Assembly: GCF_003086295.3 (NCBI RefSeq)
Contig: NC_092051.1
Location: 13,570,810-13,634,809, forward strand
DNA length: 64,000 bases
Source of the DNA: Arachis hypogaea
Taxonomy: Eukaryota; Streptophyta; Magnoliopsida; Fabales; Fabaceae
Reading direction: 5' to 3'
The notes under the pieces were generated by a model. That model did not search any database and was not told the DNA's origin. It saw only the letters and a list, made by a program, of their open reading frames with translations. Position numbers and translations under genes: made by a program. Below, one piece after another: positions 43,320 to 56,569 of the stretch (positions are counted from its first letter, which is position 1; the number at the start of each line of letters is the position of its first letter).

Positions 43320-46300
43320 TTTGAAAATAATTATCAAGATTTTTTTATTTTTTTTAAATACATTAGTTAAATTTATTATATTTAAAATTGAGAAATAGTA
43401 GTAATTTTAAATTGTTTTTACTTATAAAAATTAAATAAAAAATTTATTAGTGATTAACATATTATATAAGTATGCTCCGAAAAAAATATCAGGAAGAATC
43501 AGTGTCACAAAATTAAATATCAAGAATAAAAAAAAGTATATTTTTTTATTGAAAACCTCATGGTTCTTCAAAAAAATTATCAACAATTGGGTATTCACGG
43601 TTTTTTTATTTAACTAAATAAATAAAAATAATTAATTCTTAAAATACGTAAAATAAGTAGACAATGAAAATACGCATGGCCACCTCACCTGCAGCGCATG
43701 CGAAATGAAAAACCACATCAATTTAAGAATGGCGCCAACAAAATGGGACTGACATAGAAGAAGAGTAGATAGCGCAAGGAAAACAAAACCTGACTTCTCA
43801 ATGCAGGACTGGCGCCACGAAATGGCCACATCTTTTTTTATCAGAGTGAGAGATTAGGGATTTTGTAACATCATAGATAGATAGCATTTTCAGTATCAGA
43901 GTGTGGTTCAAGAACCTTAAGCCTAAATAGCCACATCTAGTTCAGCACTCGCATATTGGAACACATCAGCCGTGACAAACATGAATTGGGCCATCATAGT
44001 AACGGCGCCCACAAATTATGTTGCAAAACATATTCCAAAGCGATATGAGACAATCCTAAGCCTCGTTATTGTTCCATGTCATATAATACAAAACAAAAAA
44101 GACCTCGTGGTTCTGGTGGTCGTGGCGGAGTACCTGCACCAACGTTTTGGCGGCAGCTCCATCGTGGAGGTCATGTCTTTGGAAGCTCATGAGCTCGCCG
44201 TATATCGTGATACTGATACCTGAACTGCTCAAGCTGATTCGTTATTATATTGAGGCTTAACTTTGACATTAGATTGAATTGAAATTAATTGAATCCTAGT
44301 TGAATTGAAACTTGTGATGGCAGTGATTAGTGTCCAAAATCCTAGGACTTTTCATTGTTGAGATCATTGATAAAGTGTGTGTTTGAATTAGAAGTAAATT
44401 TGTGCCAACATAATTTATATTTGACAATTTTATACTAAATTTGATTTTGATAAAATAAATATTGTTTTGATAATATTAATTAAAATAATTTTTAGATAGA
44501 TAATTATAAAAAAAACATGATATTAAATTATAATGTTATCTTTTTAAGTATATTTAATCTTTGTTTTAGTATATTTTTTGTATAGTATTTTTCTAATATT
44601 TTATTTTAGTATGCTATAATTTTTTATTATTATAATAAAAATTAATATTTATTTATTAAATTAAAAACAATATATAAAAATGGATAATTTTTTAAGTATT
44701 CTTTTTATAATAAAAATTAATATTTATTTATTAAATTAAAAATAACATGTAAAATAACATATTGTAGTACTCCTTTTAAGTATTCTCAATAATCTTATTT
44801 TTATTACTATTTTGGATTCCAACTTTTATTAGTAATGCTTTTATTATTATGTATGGTTAACTTTTTATTTAGTTTATCATTTGTAATAGGAACAATAATA
44901 CATATTATAAAAAATTAAAATAATATTGAACGCACCTTTAAGATGGAGAATCATATTTGCATTTTGAGTAGAAGAAGTTATCAAACACAAAAAATAACAT
45001 TAAAAAAATTTAAACACATTTTTATCCTCTTCAACGAGTTTGTCAAACACATCCAAACTTAACTGAAGAATTGAATTGATATACAAGTGAGTTTGTCAAA
45101 TTCGCTATATATGCAAAAATATAATGACCAATAACAAATTCTTAAATATAATTAGATTAACTAATTTTTTTTAGGTAAAAAAATATGGAATATGGTTTGC
45201 AACATAATTAGTTGGCTCTGCCACAGCTAATGTACTCCAATTCACTGGTGCTGAACTAGAATTGGCCATTTTGCCATCTCCAATCCTGCATATCAACCTT
45301 TATTTTCCATGCGCGGCCTATTCTTTTTTCATGTCAGTCTCCATTTTGCTGCTGGCATCATTCTTGAATTGATATGTTTTTCTATTTTATATGCATTTTA
45401 AGTGAGGTGATTATGCGTATTTTTATCCTAATATCATTTCCTACGTATTTTAAGAATTAATGATTTTTATTTTTTTATTTAAATAACAACGCCGGATATT
45501 CACCCTAAGAAAAAATAATAAAAAAACACTAGAATACAAAAAGTTGGCTCCTCTAGGGATAAAAGTTGTTAGAAAATAATTATTTTTAGTGTATTTAAAA
45601 AAAATTAGTCATAAAAGTAAAAAAATAAAAAATATTTTTTTAAGAGTTACAATATATTTTTAAAAAAATTAATTAAATATTTTTTAATATAATAAATAAA
45701 CAAAAAGTATTTTTATATTATTATACTAAAATATAATAAAATATATTTTATATGAGATATTTAAGTATAAAGTTTTTTTTTTTAAATTGAACATTTTTTT
45801 AAAAAACAAACCTAAACAAGTCCTAACAATATCATGCACTTTTAATTTGTGTACGATTATGAATTTGGTGATACTCAAAATATAGTATAATATTATTATT
45901 ATTACTTAAAATTCATTCTTAGCGTGTTATATCTTTAAAATAATTTTAAAATAAAAAAAATTCAACCCAGCGAATTGTATTTTTAAAATAGAGTTTAATT
46001 TTGATGTACGTGTAAAACATTCTACACTGTTGTACAATCACAACTCTTCTCTTGAATGACCATTGTGGTCGATATAAAAGATAATTATTTTTGTTAATAT
46101 GATTAGATAGACATGTAAAACGATTTTACACAATACATTAAAATTAAAGTATTTTTAGAAATCACCAATAAGTTTCATTAAGTTTCATTTTTTGTGATTT
46201 CACCTTCCTACAAATCATATAAAATTGATTTTGCCCAGCTTCATGAGCATAGGTCAAAATAAATGGAGTTGCGTTTGTCCGTCATACTAAATGGCAAAAG

Positions 46301-46690
46301 AGTTTTTGTTATACTGCTTTGTTTTAAGCCAAGAACTTAGAAATGTACTCCGAAAGTAGTAATCGGCAGATAAAAATAATGGTTAGGCTTTTAATCATTA
46401 ATTCATATGGTTAGACTAGACTATCAATTAAGTATTGATCCATACATATGGAGCATAGATAATAACAATACTTTTTGAACACATTTTCGGTACCTTCACC
46501 CACTCTCACAAACGTATTAACATATGACCCACAACTAAAATTAGATATCAGAACTAATCACCTATTTAGGCTATTTTTCATTTTTTCTATACACAAAAGA
46601 CTGTTGGCATTTAGTCTACGTTGATGAAAAAGGTGCATTCCACAACAAAAAGCAACAACTATTATAGTCACTGCTGGGATTGCTCTCGAA
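43320..46690. other. Intergenic, AT-rich, no gene supported
   Basis: A less AT-rich patch at 43670-44225 contains an 83-codon frame (43972-44223) with no recognisable domain. The rest is A/T-rich with repeated TTTATTTATTAAATTAAAAA pieces near 44640-44740. Confidence 0.5.
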
Positions 46691-47009
46691 AATATGCATG
46701 ATCGAGAGAAGTATCATTGCTCTGGAAAATGCATTTTTCTTTTTGGTTAACACAGATCGTGTATAAGTGTAAAAGCTTTCAATAAGGATTGCCTAAACAA
46801 ATCTGCGGGCAAAATTAATTCGGTTATACATGAAAAATAAAAAATATAGCAAATTATTCTGAAACTAGTAGTAGACATCTCTGTTCTTTCTCGAAGCAAC
46901 AATACATGTAAGAGTAGATAATATTCTAAACAGGGTAACAATATCAATAATCAAGAGCCATAGTCGCTAACACTCAACAACACTCCATGGAACCATTAAC
47001 TAATCATCT

Positions 47010-48955
<1,946 letters not shown>

Positions 48956-49113
48956 CTTGGAGAGCCGAGAAAGAGAGCAATTCGTCTGAGCTGAGCTGAG
49001 ATCTGTTCTTGTGTTTGGATTTTGGTGCCTTTGCAAAAATGCAGGATGGAGAAACAGGACCCTACCCCTTGCTATTTCCTTGATTAATATGGCCCTGCGG
49101 AACTCGTTTTGTT

Positions 49114-49121
49114 TATTTATA
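49114..49121 (-). promoter_or_regulatory. TATA box of the ARF gene
   Basis: Minus strand TATAAATA; it would place the transcript start near 49085 and leaves only ~53 bp to the end of the Mutator-like element. Confidence 0.5.
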
Positions 49122-49165
49122 TCTACATCTAAAATGTCGCATTTGGATTACGGACCAATTAATAT

Positions 49166-49174
49166 TTATTTACA
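49166..49174. repeat. 9-bp target-site duplication, left (TTATTTACA)
   Basis: Matches 55048-55056 (TTATTTATA) at 8 of 9 bases. Confidence 0.85.
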
Positions 49175-49290
49175 GAGTAAAGCACCGATTAAGTCCCTGA
49201 AGATTCTGCGTTTGGACAATTTAATCCCTGAAAAAAAATAACAAATAGATCCCTCAGAAAACAAAATGTGGACAAGTTACATCCTTCCGT
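49175..49290. repeat. Left terminal inverted repeat of the MULE
   Basis: About 115 bp; pairs with 54935-55047 (shared AACAAATAGATCCCTCAG and AAATGTG-ACA-GTTACA). Confidence 0.85.
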
Positions 49291-49829
49291 CAATTCATCT
49301 GTCAAAACGGAACAGAATTGCCTTGCTGTTCTCTTACCTGAACTGACGTGTCCGTTACAACTACATATGCAATGAGACGACGTCGATTTTTTGGTTTCCT
49401 TCGTTTATATTCATTTCACTTTGCCCTTAACCTTCAGTTACCCACTGTGATTATCTATTAACCCTAAGGAGAAGTTGGAGTGAAAGAGTGTTGGTTGTGC
49501 AGTAACAAAAGTGACGATCCTTCTTCAACATACCAGCAAGGAAGAAGACGCCGTCAAGAGAACCGGTGTTAGCGGGAGCATCTTCGAGTAAGGTAAAAAA
49601 TGGTTATGCTTTTGTTAGTTAGTGTAACTTTTTGTCAGTTACTTTCATGGTGATTCCAATTTTTTCAACTTGTTTAGTCTTCTGCAAAGAATGATGGTCC
49701 CATATTTTTCAACTTGTTTGCATGACACATTTTGCCACTTACTCAAATTTGTATGCATTTGTTGAAACTAATAATTAACAGAAAAAAACATACATGTTCT
49801 TGATTCTTGAGTTAACTGTTTGTACTGAA

Positions 49830-52800
49830 CAGATGGAGGAATTCGCTATCCTTGTGTTCCACCATGGAGAAAAATTTTTGAGGAACAAACGGGGAGAGTT
49901 GAGTTATCGGGATGGATTAATTGAGAGGTTTCCAAAAATGGATATGAACCTTGTGAACTTCTTTGACTTGAAGGAATTGTTCAAGAGTTTGGGATACGAT
50001 GATTACAAAGCGATGATGTGGTTTGATCCAAAGGCTGCTAATTTTGAAGCCGGTTTGCATCCTATTTTCGGAGATTCAGAGATCAATGCTTTAAGGCAGT
50101 ACAAAATACAAAACAAGGACTGTGAGGAGTTCTATATATATTTTGAGCATAATATTCTTGGTGGTGAAGAAGCTATAGAGTATGATGAAGCTGGGATCCT
50201 CCTATTTCTAATGATGACAGTAGTGATGATCATGGTTACGAGAGCGCTGAAGATGAGCTGTACAAGCTTCCACCGGCTGGTGAAGAGGAGTCAGACACCG
50301 AAGAGGAGCCTGCAAGAGTGACTAAAAAGAAGAAGGATGCAGACAATAATCGTTTGCCAAATGCCAAGAAAGCGACTTCCCCAAAAGGAAAGAAAGTTAC
50401 TAACGATGAGACTCGTATAACTAGCAATTCCCCTAAAGGTCGAAAGAAGAAGGAATATAAGAAGGTGAGGAGGAGTTCAAGACTGCAATAACAAGCCAGA
50501 AAATACGTGGAGAACTCCATAACGAGTCAGACCCCAGTTGAAATTGGAGATGATGGGGGACGAAGACCATCATGAACATCAGATGCATGCACAAGATGCT
50601 GAAGAGGTTGGGGATGACCCTTTTGTTGGATCCTTTTTGGGGGAAACACGTTCTCACAAGGAGTCAGATGATGAGAAAGTTTTTTACTATGAATCAGAAG
50701 ACTTGCACACTCCTGTTGGAAGCGATGAAGAGAATGAGGCTAACAGGACTGGTTTTGATGACTTCTCGGAGGGTGCTGAATTTGGAGAAGTGAAGCTAGA
50801 AATTGGCATGAAGTTTGACACTTTGGAGCAGTTCAAGAGGACGCTAAAGGACTGGATAGTAGCTCAGGGTAGAGAATTACAGTGGCTAAAGAATGACAAG
50901 CTGAGGTCAAGAGTCAAGTGTGCTGAGAAAAATTGTCCATTCTTAATTTTTTGCTCATGGAATTCAAGTGAAGATTGTTTTCAAATCAAGACTTTTTTTC
51001 CCGAGCATACATGCAATCGGGACTTTGGAAGCAATCAGGCAAATGTGAGATGGCTTACTGAGAAGCCTGAGAAGCGATTACGAACACAATCGAAGCTCAC
51101 ACAAAAGGAGGTATTGGATCACATAAAGTAGGATTATAACATGCAAATTCACTAAAAAAACATGCAAAGGGCACTTAAAAAGGCAAGGGAGTTAGTAATT
51201 AGTAAGGAAAGTGAACAGTATAGCAAATTAAGAGATTATCTGGCTGAGATATTGAGAAGTAATGCTGGCAGCACAGCCTTGTTAGGAGTTGAGCCAATTC
51301 CACAATCTCCTCCACTTTTTGACAAGCTTTATATTTGTCTAGATGCATGTAAGCAAGGTTTCAAGGCAGGATGTCGCCCGTTGATTGGACTAGACGAGTG
51401 TTTTCTAAAGGGCTATTACGGGGGACAGTTATTATCTGTTGTGGCTCAGGATTCAAATAACCATTTCTATGTGATAGCTTATGTTGTGGTTGGATCAGAG
51501 ACCAAGGAAACATGAAAATGATTTCTGATTCTATTGCTAGAAGATTTGGAAGATGTCCAAACACACGGATGGAGCTTCATATCTGACCAACAAAAGGTAA
51601 AAACTTAAATGTATTCTTCACTTGTTAGTGTGGTATTGAATGTGTATTTGGCTTATGGCACTGAATTGTATTCTTCCTTGTTAGGGTCTGCTTCTGGCAC
51701 TTCGTGAGGTGATGCCCAATGCACATCATAGAAACTGTGTGATGCACATCTGAAAAAACTTTTTGAAGCAATACAAAAATAAGCAAACCAAGGGTGCTGT
51801 GTGGGAATGTGCTAGATGCACAACTGCAGTTGAATTCAAAGCAAGCATGGACAAGTTAAAGAAGATAAATAAGAAAGCATGGGCCTATTTGGCTAAGTTT
51901 GAGCCCGCTGTGTGGGTCAAGGCATACTTTAGCCACGACCTTAAGGTAGATAACTTGACCAATAACATGTGTGAAGTCTGGAACTCAAGGATTGTGGATT
52001 ACAGGGTGAAACCGGTATTGACAATGTGTGAGGAACTCAGATGTTATATTATGAGAAAGATGACAAATCACAGGAGACTTTTGGGTGGGTACAAGGAAAA
52101 GATTGCACCAGTTCAACAAAAGAAGTTGGAGATGCTGAAAAGGGTAGTGATAAGTGGCAGCCACAATGGATTGGTGATGATGATGGAGTCAAATATGAGG
52201 TTCAGTATGATGGGAAGAATGTGTTAGTAAATCTGGACCATAACACTTGCACATGTAATGTGTGGCAACTCACAGGTAGTATCAAACACTTTGGATCCAT
52301 AGAGCTTTCTGGACAGTAGTTATATAGATAGTTTGTTAAGGATATTTCTAATTTGGTTTGTAATTGTTGTTAACTTGTCTGTGTCAAGAATGCCGTGTGT
52401 GCATGCTATATTTGCTATAGCCTGGAGAAACGAGCGACCTGAGGACTATTGTCACCCATGGCTGCAAATGAGCTCATTCAATGCTACATACCAACATTGT
52501 GTTCAACCAGTTCTGAGTGAGCAATATTGGGAGAGGGCAGAAGGATCAAGACCTATTCCACCCAAGCTTAAGAGACCCATTGGCCGTCCAAAGCTACATG
52601 CAAGAAGAAAAGATCATGTTGAGCCACTACTGAATGCAAATAAGGTCAGGAGGAGATTCAGTGTGACTTGCACCAAGTGTGGTAAATCTGGCCATTACTC
52701 CAAAACATGCAAAGGAGCTCTAGTAACTAAGAAAGAAAAAAAAGAGCCAGGGCATCATAAAAAAATGGTACACAAGAAGATGCACCACAGGCTGACAGTG

Positions 52801-53735
52801 CTCCCCAGGCAGAGAACCAAGAAGCCATTGTTGCACCCGACCCACAGCCACAGGTAATCATAGTTAATTGTATACTCGCACTATTATTAAGGATTTAGTA
52901 TTCTGGTATAGTTTGTATTAGGGATCTAAATGTCCTATCACTAACTTATGAGGGGTTTAGTTGTCCTAAACTGAAAAAATAGTTAATCGATTATTTAAAA
53001 GCTTAGTGTGATAGTGGCTCAATTGTATCATTCATGTCTATTTAGGCAAACCTGGTCCAAGAAGAAAATCATAATCCTGCTGTCACTACTCAAAATGTTG
53101 CACCAACTAGGTCTGTGACTAATGAGGAAATTTAACATGGACCTGTAACAATTGGCACTGACACTAATGTAATTGATGCAACTGTAAGTTCTTTGTGGAT
53201 GATGTTATGTCTACTATACTTGTGTGTTTAATATCATCAGGATGTGGGTCATAATAAATTTTTCTGTCCACATCGCAGGGCCAATTGGAAGGTGATGTAA
53301 AGGAGAGAAAAAGGAGGACAAGAAGGTCCACATGGTTCAGGCCTCCAGGTCAAGCCCAAGCCCAATTCAGACCTCCAGGTCAAGCCCAAGCCCAGTTCAG
53401 GCCTCCTAGTCAAGCTCAACCCCCACTAAGGCCTCTTGCTCCAGTCCAGAACCAGCTCAGGTTTCCGGCCCAACCTCAAGGCCATAAGCCCCCCTTCAAC
53501 AACAGCTGCCCAAGGAAAAAAGTCAACTCAGGTCCAGTCAAAATCCTCTACTGCTAGGCCACTGAATCCAGCCTTGTTCAGAAAAAAATAATCAATTATA
53601 AGGCCTAAACAACCTCCATCACAACAACCAACAAGCTCCATTGATGGTATCTTTACAGAAACCCTGGCTGCAACAAGTTCGGGAACAGCTTCAAGAATGT
53701 TTCACTTCATTCCCACCCCTAGATTTAAGTCTTAG
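49830..53735 (+). pseudogene. MuDR-type transposase, broken
   Basis: Order of domains: PB1-like MuDR N-terminus (MEEFAILVFHHGEKFLRN; 49830-50200), an acidic/Lys-rich linker reached only after a frameshift near 50200, the MuDR DNA-binding region (EFGEVKLEIGMKFDTLEQFK to CPFLIFCSWNS; 50780-50980), and the MULE DDE domain. The DDE domain has its first Asp in PLIGLDECFLKGYYGGQLLS (51390), the second in FISDQQK-GLLLALREVMP and its Glu near EVWNSRIVDY. A SWIM finger follows, split by an intron (CTCNVWQLTG at 52250; MPCVHAI at 52390), then a CCHC knuckle (CTKCGKSGHYSKTC; 52670) and a Pro/Gln-rich tail ending FIPTPRFKS with TAG at 53733. Breaks: a frameshift near 50200, stops near 51129 and 51513-51522 (two Trp codons lost), and another stop near 51752. 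Confidence 0.9.
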
Positions 53736-54216
53736 TTGAAGTCTTCAATCTATGAAACTTTAGTCTTTTGGATATAATGGATTAGTAATTTGGCTGTAAT
53801 CTATTAGTATTTTGGATATACTTTCTTTGGACTTAAATCTTGTTTTGAATTAGGCACAATATATTGTGCAGTTATGATAATGTTGCTATGTAGGTTTCCT
53901 TTTGATTTAGTGACATAGACAACTGTTTAGCCTCTTTTTGGATCAACCAATGTAACTGGAAACAATCTTTTGGAAGCTTAGATAATACAACAATTCTTTT
54001 ATGCTCATTATAGTTATTTGATTTCTTTCAGTTCATCAATGTGAACATCAGATTCATTAACACCAACATCCATAATATATCATACAATGATTCAAAAATA
54101 ACTATTCATTATCGCATTCGTAATAATACAATTATAAATACTACTACATTCATGCTTCAACTATCTCACTTGAATCACCCAGAACCTTTACTCCACACAT
54201 TCACAATTATTGCAAC

Positions 54217-54746
54217 TTAGAAATCAGCCATAAAATACAGAACATTTCTATATCTACTGCCAGTAATTTTGCTCGAATTTTCTTTATTTCTACAATCCAT
54301 TTCCAGTCTCAGAATTCTCTCCTCCAAATCAATTAATCTATCCTCCACTCCCTACTTAGAACTTTGAACTTCGACATCTCTAGCAACATCATCCAACCAT
54401 CTAAAGAATTTGCAGTATGGCAAATTGTCCTGTAATTGCAACCAAAAACCATACCATGAATAGCAGTTATGAATTTCAATTCTGCAGAATACTCAGAACT
54501 CACATAATTAAAACCGTTCAAATCTAAACTTACCCTATAGTTTGGGCATCCTAAAAACAATCTATCTGGATTCTCTACTGTTCCAGACTTATATATTGTT
54601 GCATATAGCTGACAGTTACACTTTGGCGCGATTTTATTGTTGGAGCCTCTTCCATGTGTTGAGTCACCCCTACAATTGCCACCGTTGCCTTCATTCCTTT
54701 CCATTCTTTGGCTCCTCGTGCTTCTGGAGCTTCCGATGCTATTCAT
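54217..54746 (-). pseudogene. Antisense GRF-type zinc-finger gene in the MULE, with a premature stop
   Basis: Two exons on the minus strand: 54746-54534 (71 codons, donor AGG|GTAAGT) and from 54429 (acceptor ATTACAG). The joined protein has a Ser/Arg/Gly-rich start, then the GRF finger: PKCNCQLYATIYKSGTVENP, DRLFLGCPNYR, then DNLPYCKFFRWLDD. Cys43, Cys45, Cys67 and Cys77 supply the four ligands. TAG at 54354-54352 ends it at 96 residues, but the frame stays open for 44 more codons (VEDRLIDLEERILRLEMD...) to TAA at 54219-54217, so the stop is probably a recent mutation that removes a coiled-coil/hydrophobic tail. GRF fingers bind nucleic acid in other proteins; its role in this element is unknown. 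Confidence 0.75.
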
Positions 54747-54934
54747 TATGCATTGTGCTAGGGTTTGGTTTCAGAGTGAATAATTGGGAATTTTGAAAAA
54801 TTAGGGTTTCGAAGAATTTTAAATCCAAACAATACAGAAGGACTAATTTGTCCTCCCCATTCAGAATAATTCCACTGTGACACTTAACGGACACCTCAAC
54901 ACATTAACAGTCTACGTCAGAGGCGCCGTTAGTG

Positions 54935-55047
54935 GCTGTAACATGTTCACATTTCGTTTCCTGAGGGATCTATTTGTTACTTTTTTTTTGTTCAAGGGCT
55001 AAATTATCCGAACACGAAATCCTTAGGACCTAATTGTCACTTTACTC
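54935..55047. repeat. Right terminal inverted repeat of the MULE
   Basis: Reverse complement of 49175-49290 with scattered changes; ends TTTACTC at 55047. Confidence 0.85.
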
Positions 55048-55056
55048 TTATTTATA
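55048..55056. repeat. 9-bp target-site duplication, right (TTATTTATA)
   Basis: Partner of 49166-49174. Confidence 0.85.
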
Positions 55057-55470
55057 TAAATTCAAAGTAATTACTAACAATATTTTTTTTGGTGACATTA
55101 CTAAAAATATTTGAACCTACCATATTGTAATACTATTGAGATAAAAAAAAATTGGCAATGAGTTATTTGTATAATTGTCCACATTACTTTTTTTGTCGTT
55201 TATTTTGTTTATTAAGAAAATGATCTTTTCATCTTTTAAATTTACAGCAAGCAATTCTTTTTTTTTTTTGGATTTTATATTCATTAAAAATTAAAAACTT
55301 TTCATTTTTATTCTCTTTGTCAAGTATTTTTAGAACATTTTTTAACTAATTTCTGATAATTAATACTTTCCGCAAGAGATATTTCCTAAACAATACGTAA
55401 ATTAGTTTATTTGGTTCACTTAATTGTCATTAAGAAACGGGTAACCTCTCACAGAATATTTACAACAGAT
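55057..55470. other. AT-rich spacer, nothing identified
   Basis: No coding or repeat structure beyond T/A runs. Confidence 0.5.
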
Positions 55471-55479
55471 TTTTATCAA

Positions 55480-56360
55480 AACAGAAACATGCAAAAAGAC
55501 ACTGTCAAAACCAAACAACTACCTCCTCATAACAATTACATTCAAAGCCAATCCATGCCTCTGCCGTGATTATCGAAATTAAATACCTCCTCTTCCTTCA
55601 CACTAACTTCCTCAACCAAAAACTGCAGTGATGTTGTCAAATTTGCAACAATTGCTTCTGCATTGGATTATCCTTTAATCATATGGCCCATAAGACACTT
55701 TATCTCACCTTATGAATTCTTAAGATATCCACTCACCATAAAACAATTACCATCAGGGACATAATCAACACATACCCACCAAAATCACATACCTTGTGAA
55801 TTCTACACTTACCCTCTTTACTTTTCTTTTTCACCACAGATCATTGGTTAATGAGGGCTTTAATGTGCTCCTAATTCTTAGTAACCTCAGGCACCATATT
55901 TTCAAAAAATTTTAAGTTCCTACAGTTCCAAATAGCCCACACAACAGCAAAGAAAAGCATGCACCATCTATTCTTAAATCACCTCCTAACTTCCTGTTGC
56001 ATCCATCCCTCAGACCAAAACCAATCTTTAATATTATCTACACCCTCCCAATATATATCCCCAACATAAGGACAGTCCCCCACAATTTAGTTGGAAAAAA
56101 ACAATGCAAGAAAAGGTGGTTTAGTACTCCAAATCATAAAGAGAGTATCTTGCCTCATCTTGATTTACTATTCCTCTCCTTAATAGTTTTTCCTTGGTGT
56201 TAAGACCTCCGAAGACAGTAAACCAGGCAAACATTTCAAATTTTGGTATGATTAAACCTCCCTAAATGTCATCAAAGATGTGCTTCATCCTAGTTGAGAC
56301 TCCATTCTTCCAAGAGCAGCATTATAAAATGACTTTCACTACTATCTTAACGAATTGTCA
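55480..56360 (-). mobile_element. LINE fragment (zf-RVT / RNase H region)
   Basis: On the minus strand 55900-56060 reads DNIKDWFWSEGWMQQEVRR, then WCMLFFAVVWAIWNCRN and LKFFEN, typical of the C-terminal part of L1-clade plant LINEs. Upstream sequence to about 56340 parallels the same region of the LINE at 33134-35130 (motifs for the CWxA..G.L.TK..L stretch). Frames are heavily broken and the ends are not resolved. Confidence 0.65.
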
Positions 56361-56569
56361 TTTATTTATTATCATTAACAATTGTCATCATTACATAAGT
56401 CACAACAACTACAGATGCATTTTCTTATAGCTAATTGTAAATCATCTAAAGGTGAAGACATTGTAATCAGCCCCACAAAGAGAAAATGATAATGGGGACG
56501 AGATTAGAAATTATATGAATATAAAGGGCAAATAGCAAATGGCAAATTCTGATATTGATTCCAACCATT

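Larger units (their letters stand above)
49175..55047 (+). mobile_element. Mutator-like element (MuDR type) with transposase and antisense GRF gene
   Basis: 5873 bp between long inverted repeats. Left: GAGTAAAGCACCGATTAAG ... ACAAATAGATCCCTCAG. Right, reverse-complemented: GAGTAAAGTGACAATTAGG ... ACAAATAGATCCCTCAG. The 9-bp TSD has one mismatch. It contains a transposase gene on the plus strand and a GRF-type zinc-finger gene on the minus strand near the right end, pointing towards each other. Transposase stops and frameshifts mean it is no longer autonomous. Confidence 0.93.

Noticed and set aside
43972..44223. 83-codon plus-strand ORF
   Set aside because: No domain, composition like a shifted low-complexity reading, no splice or promoter context.
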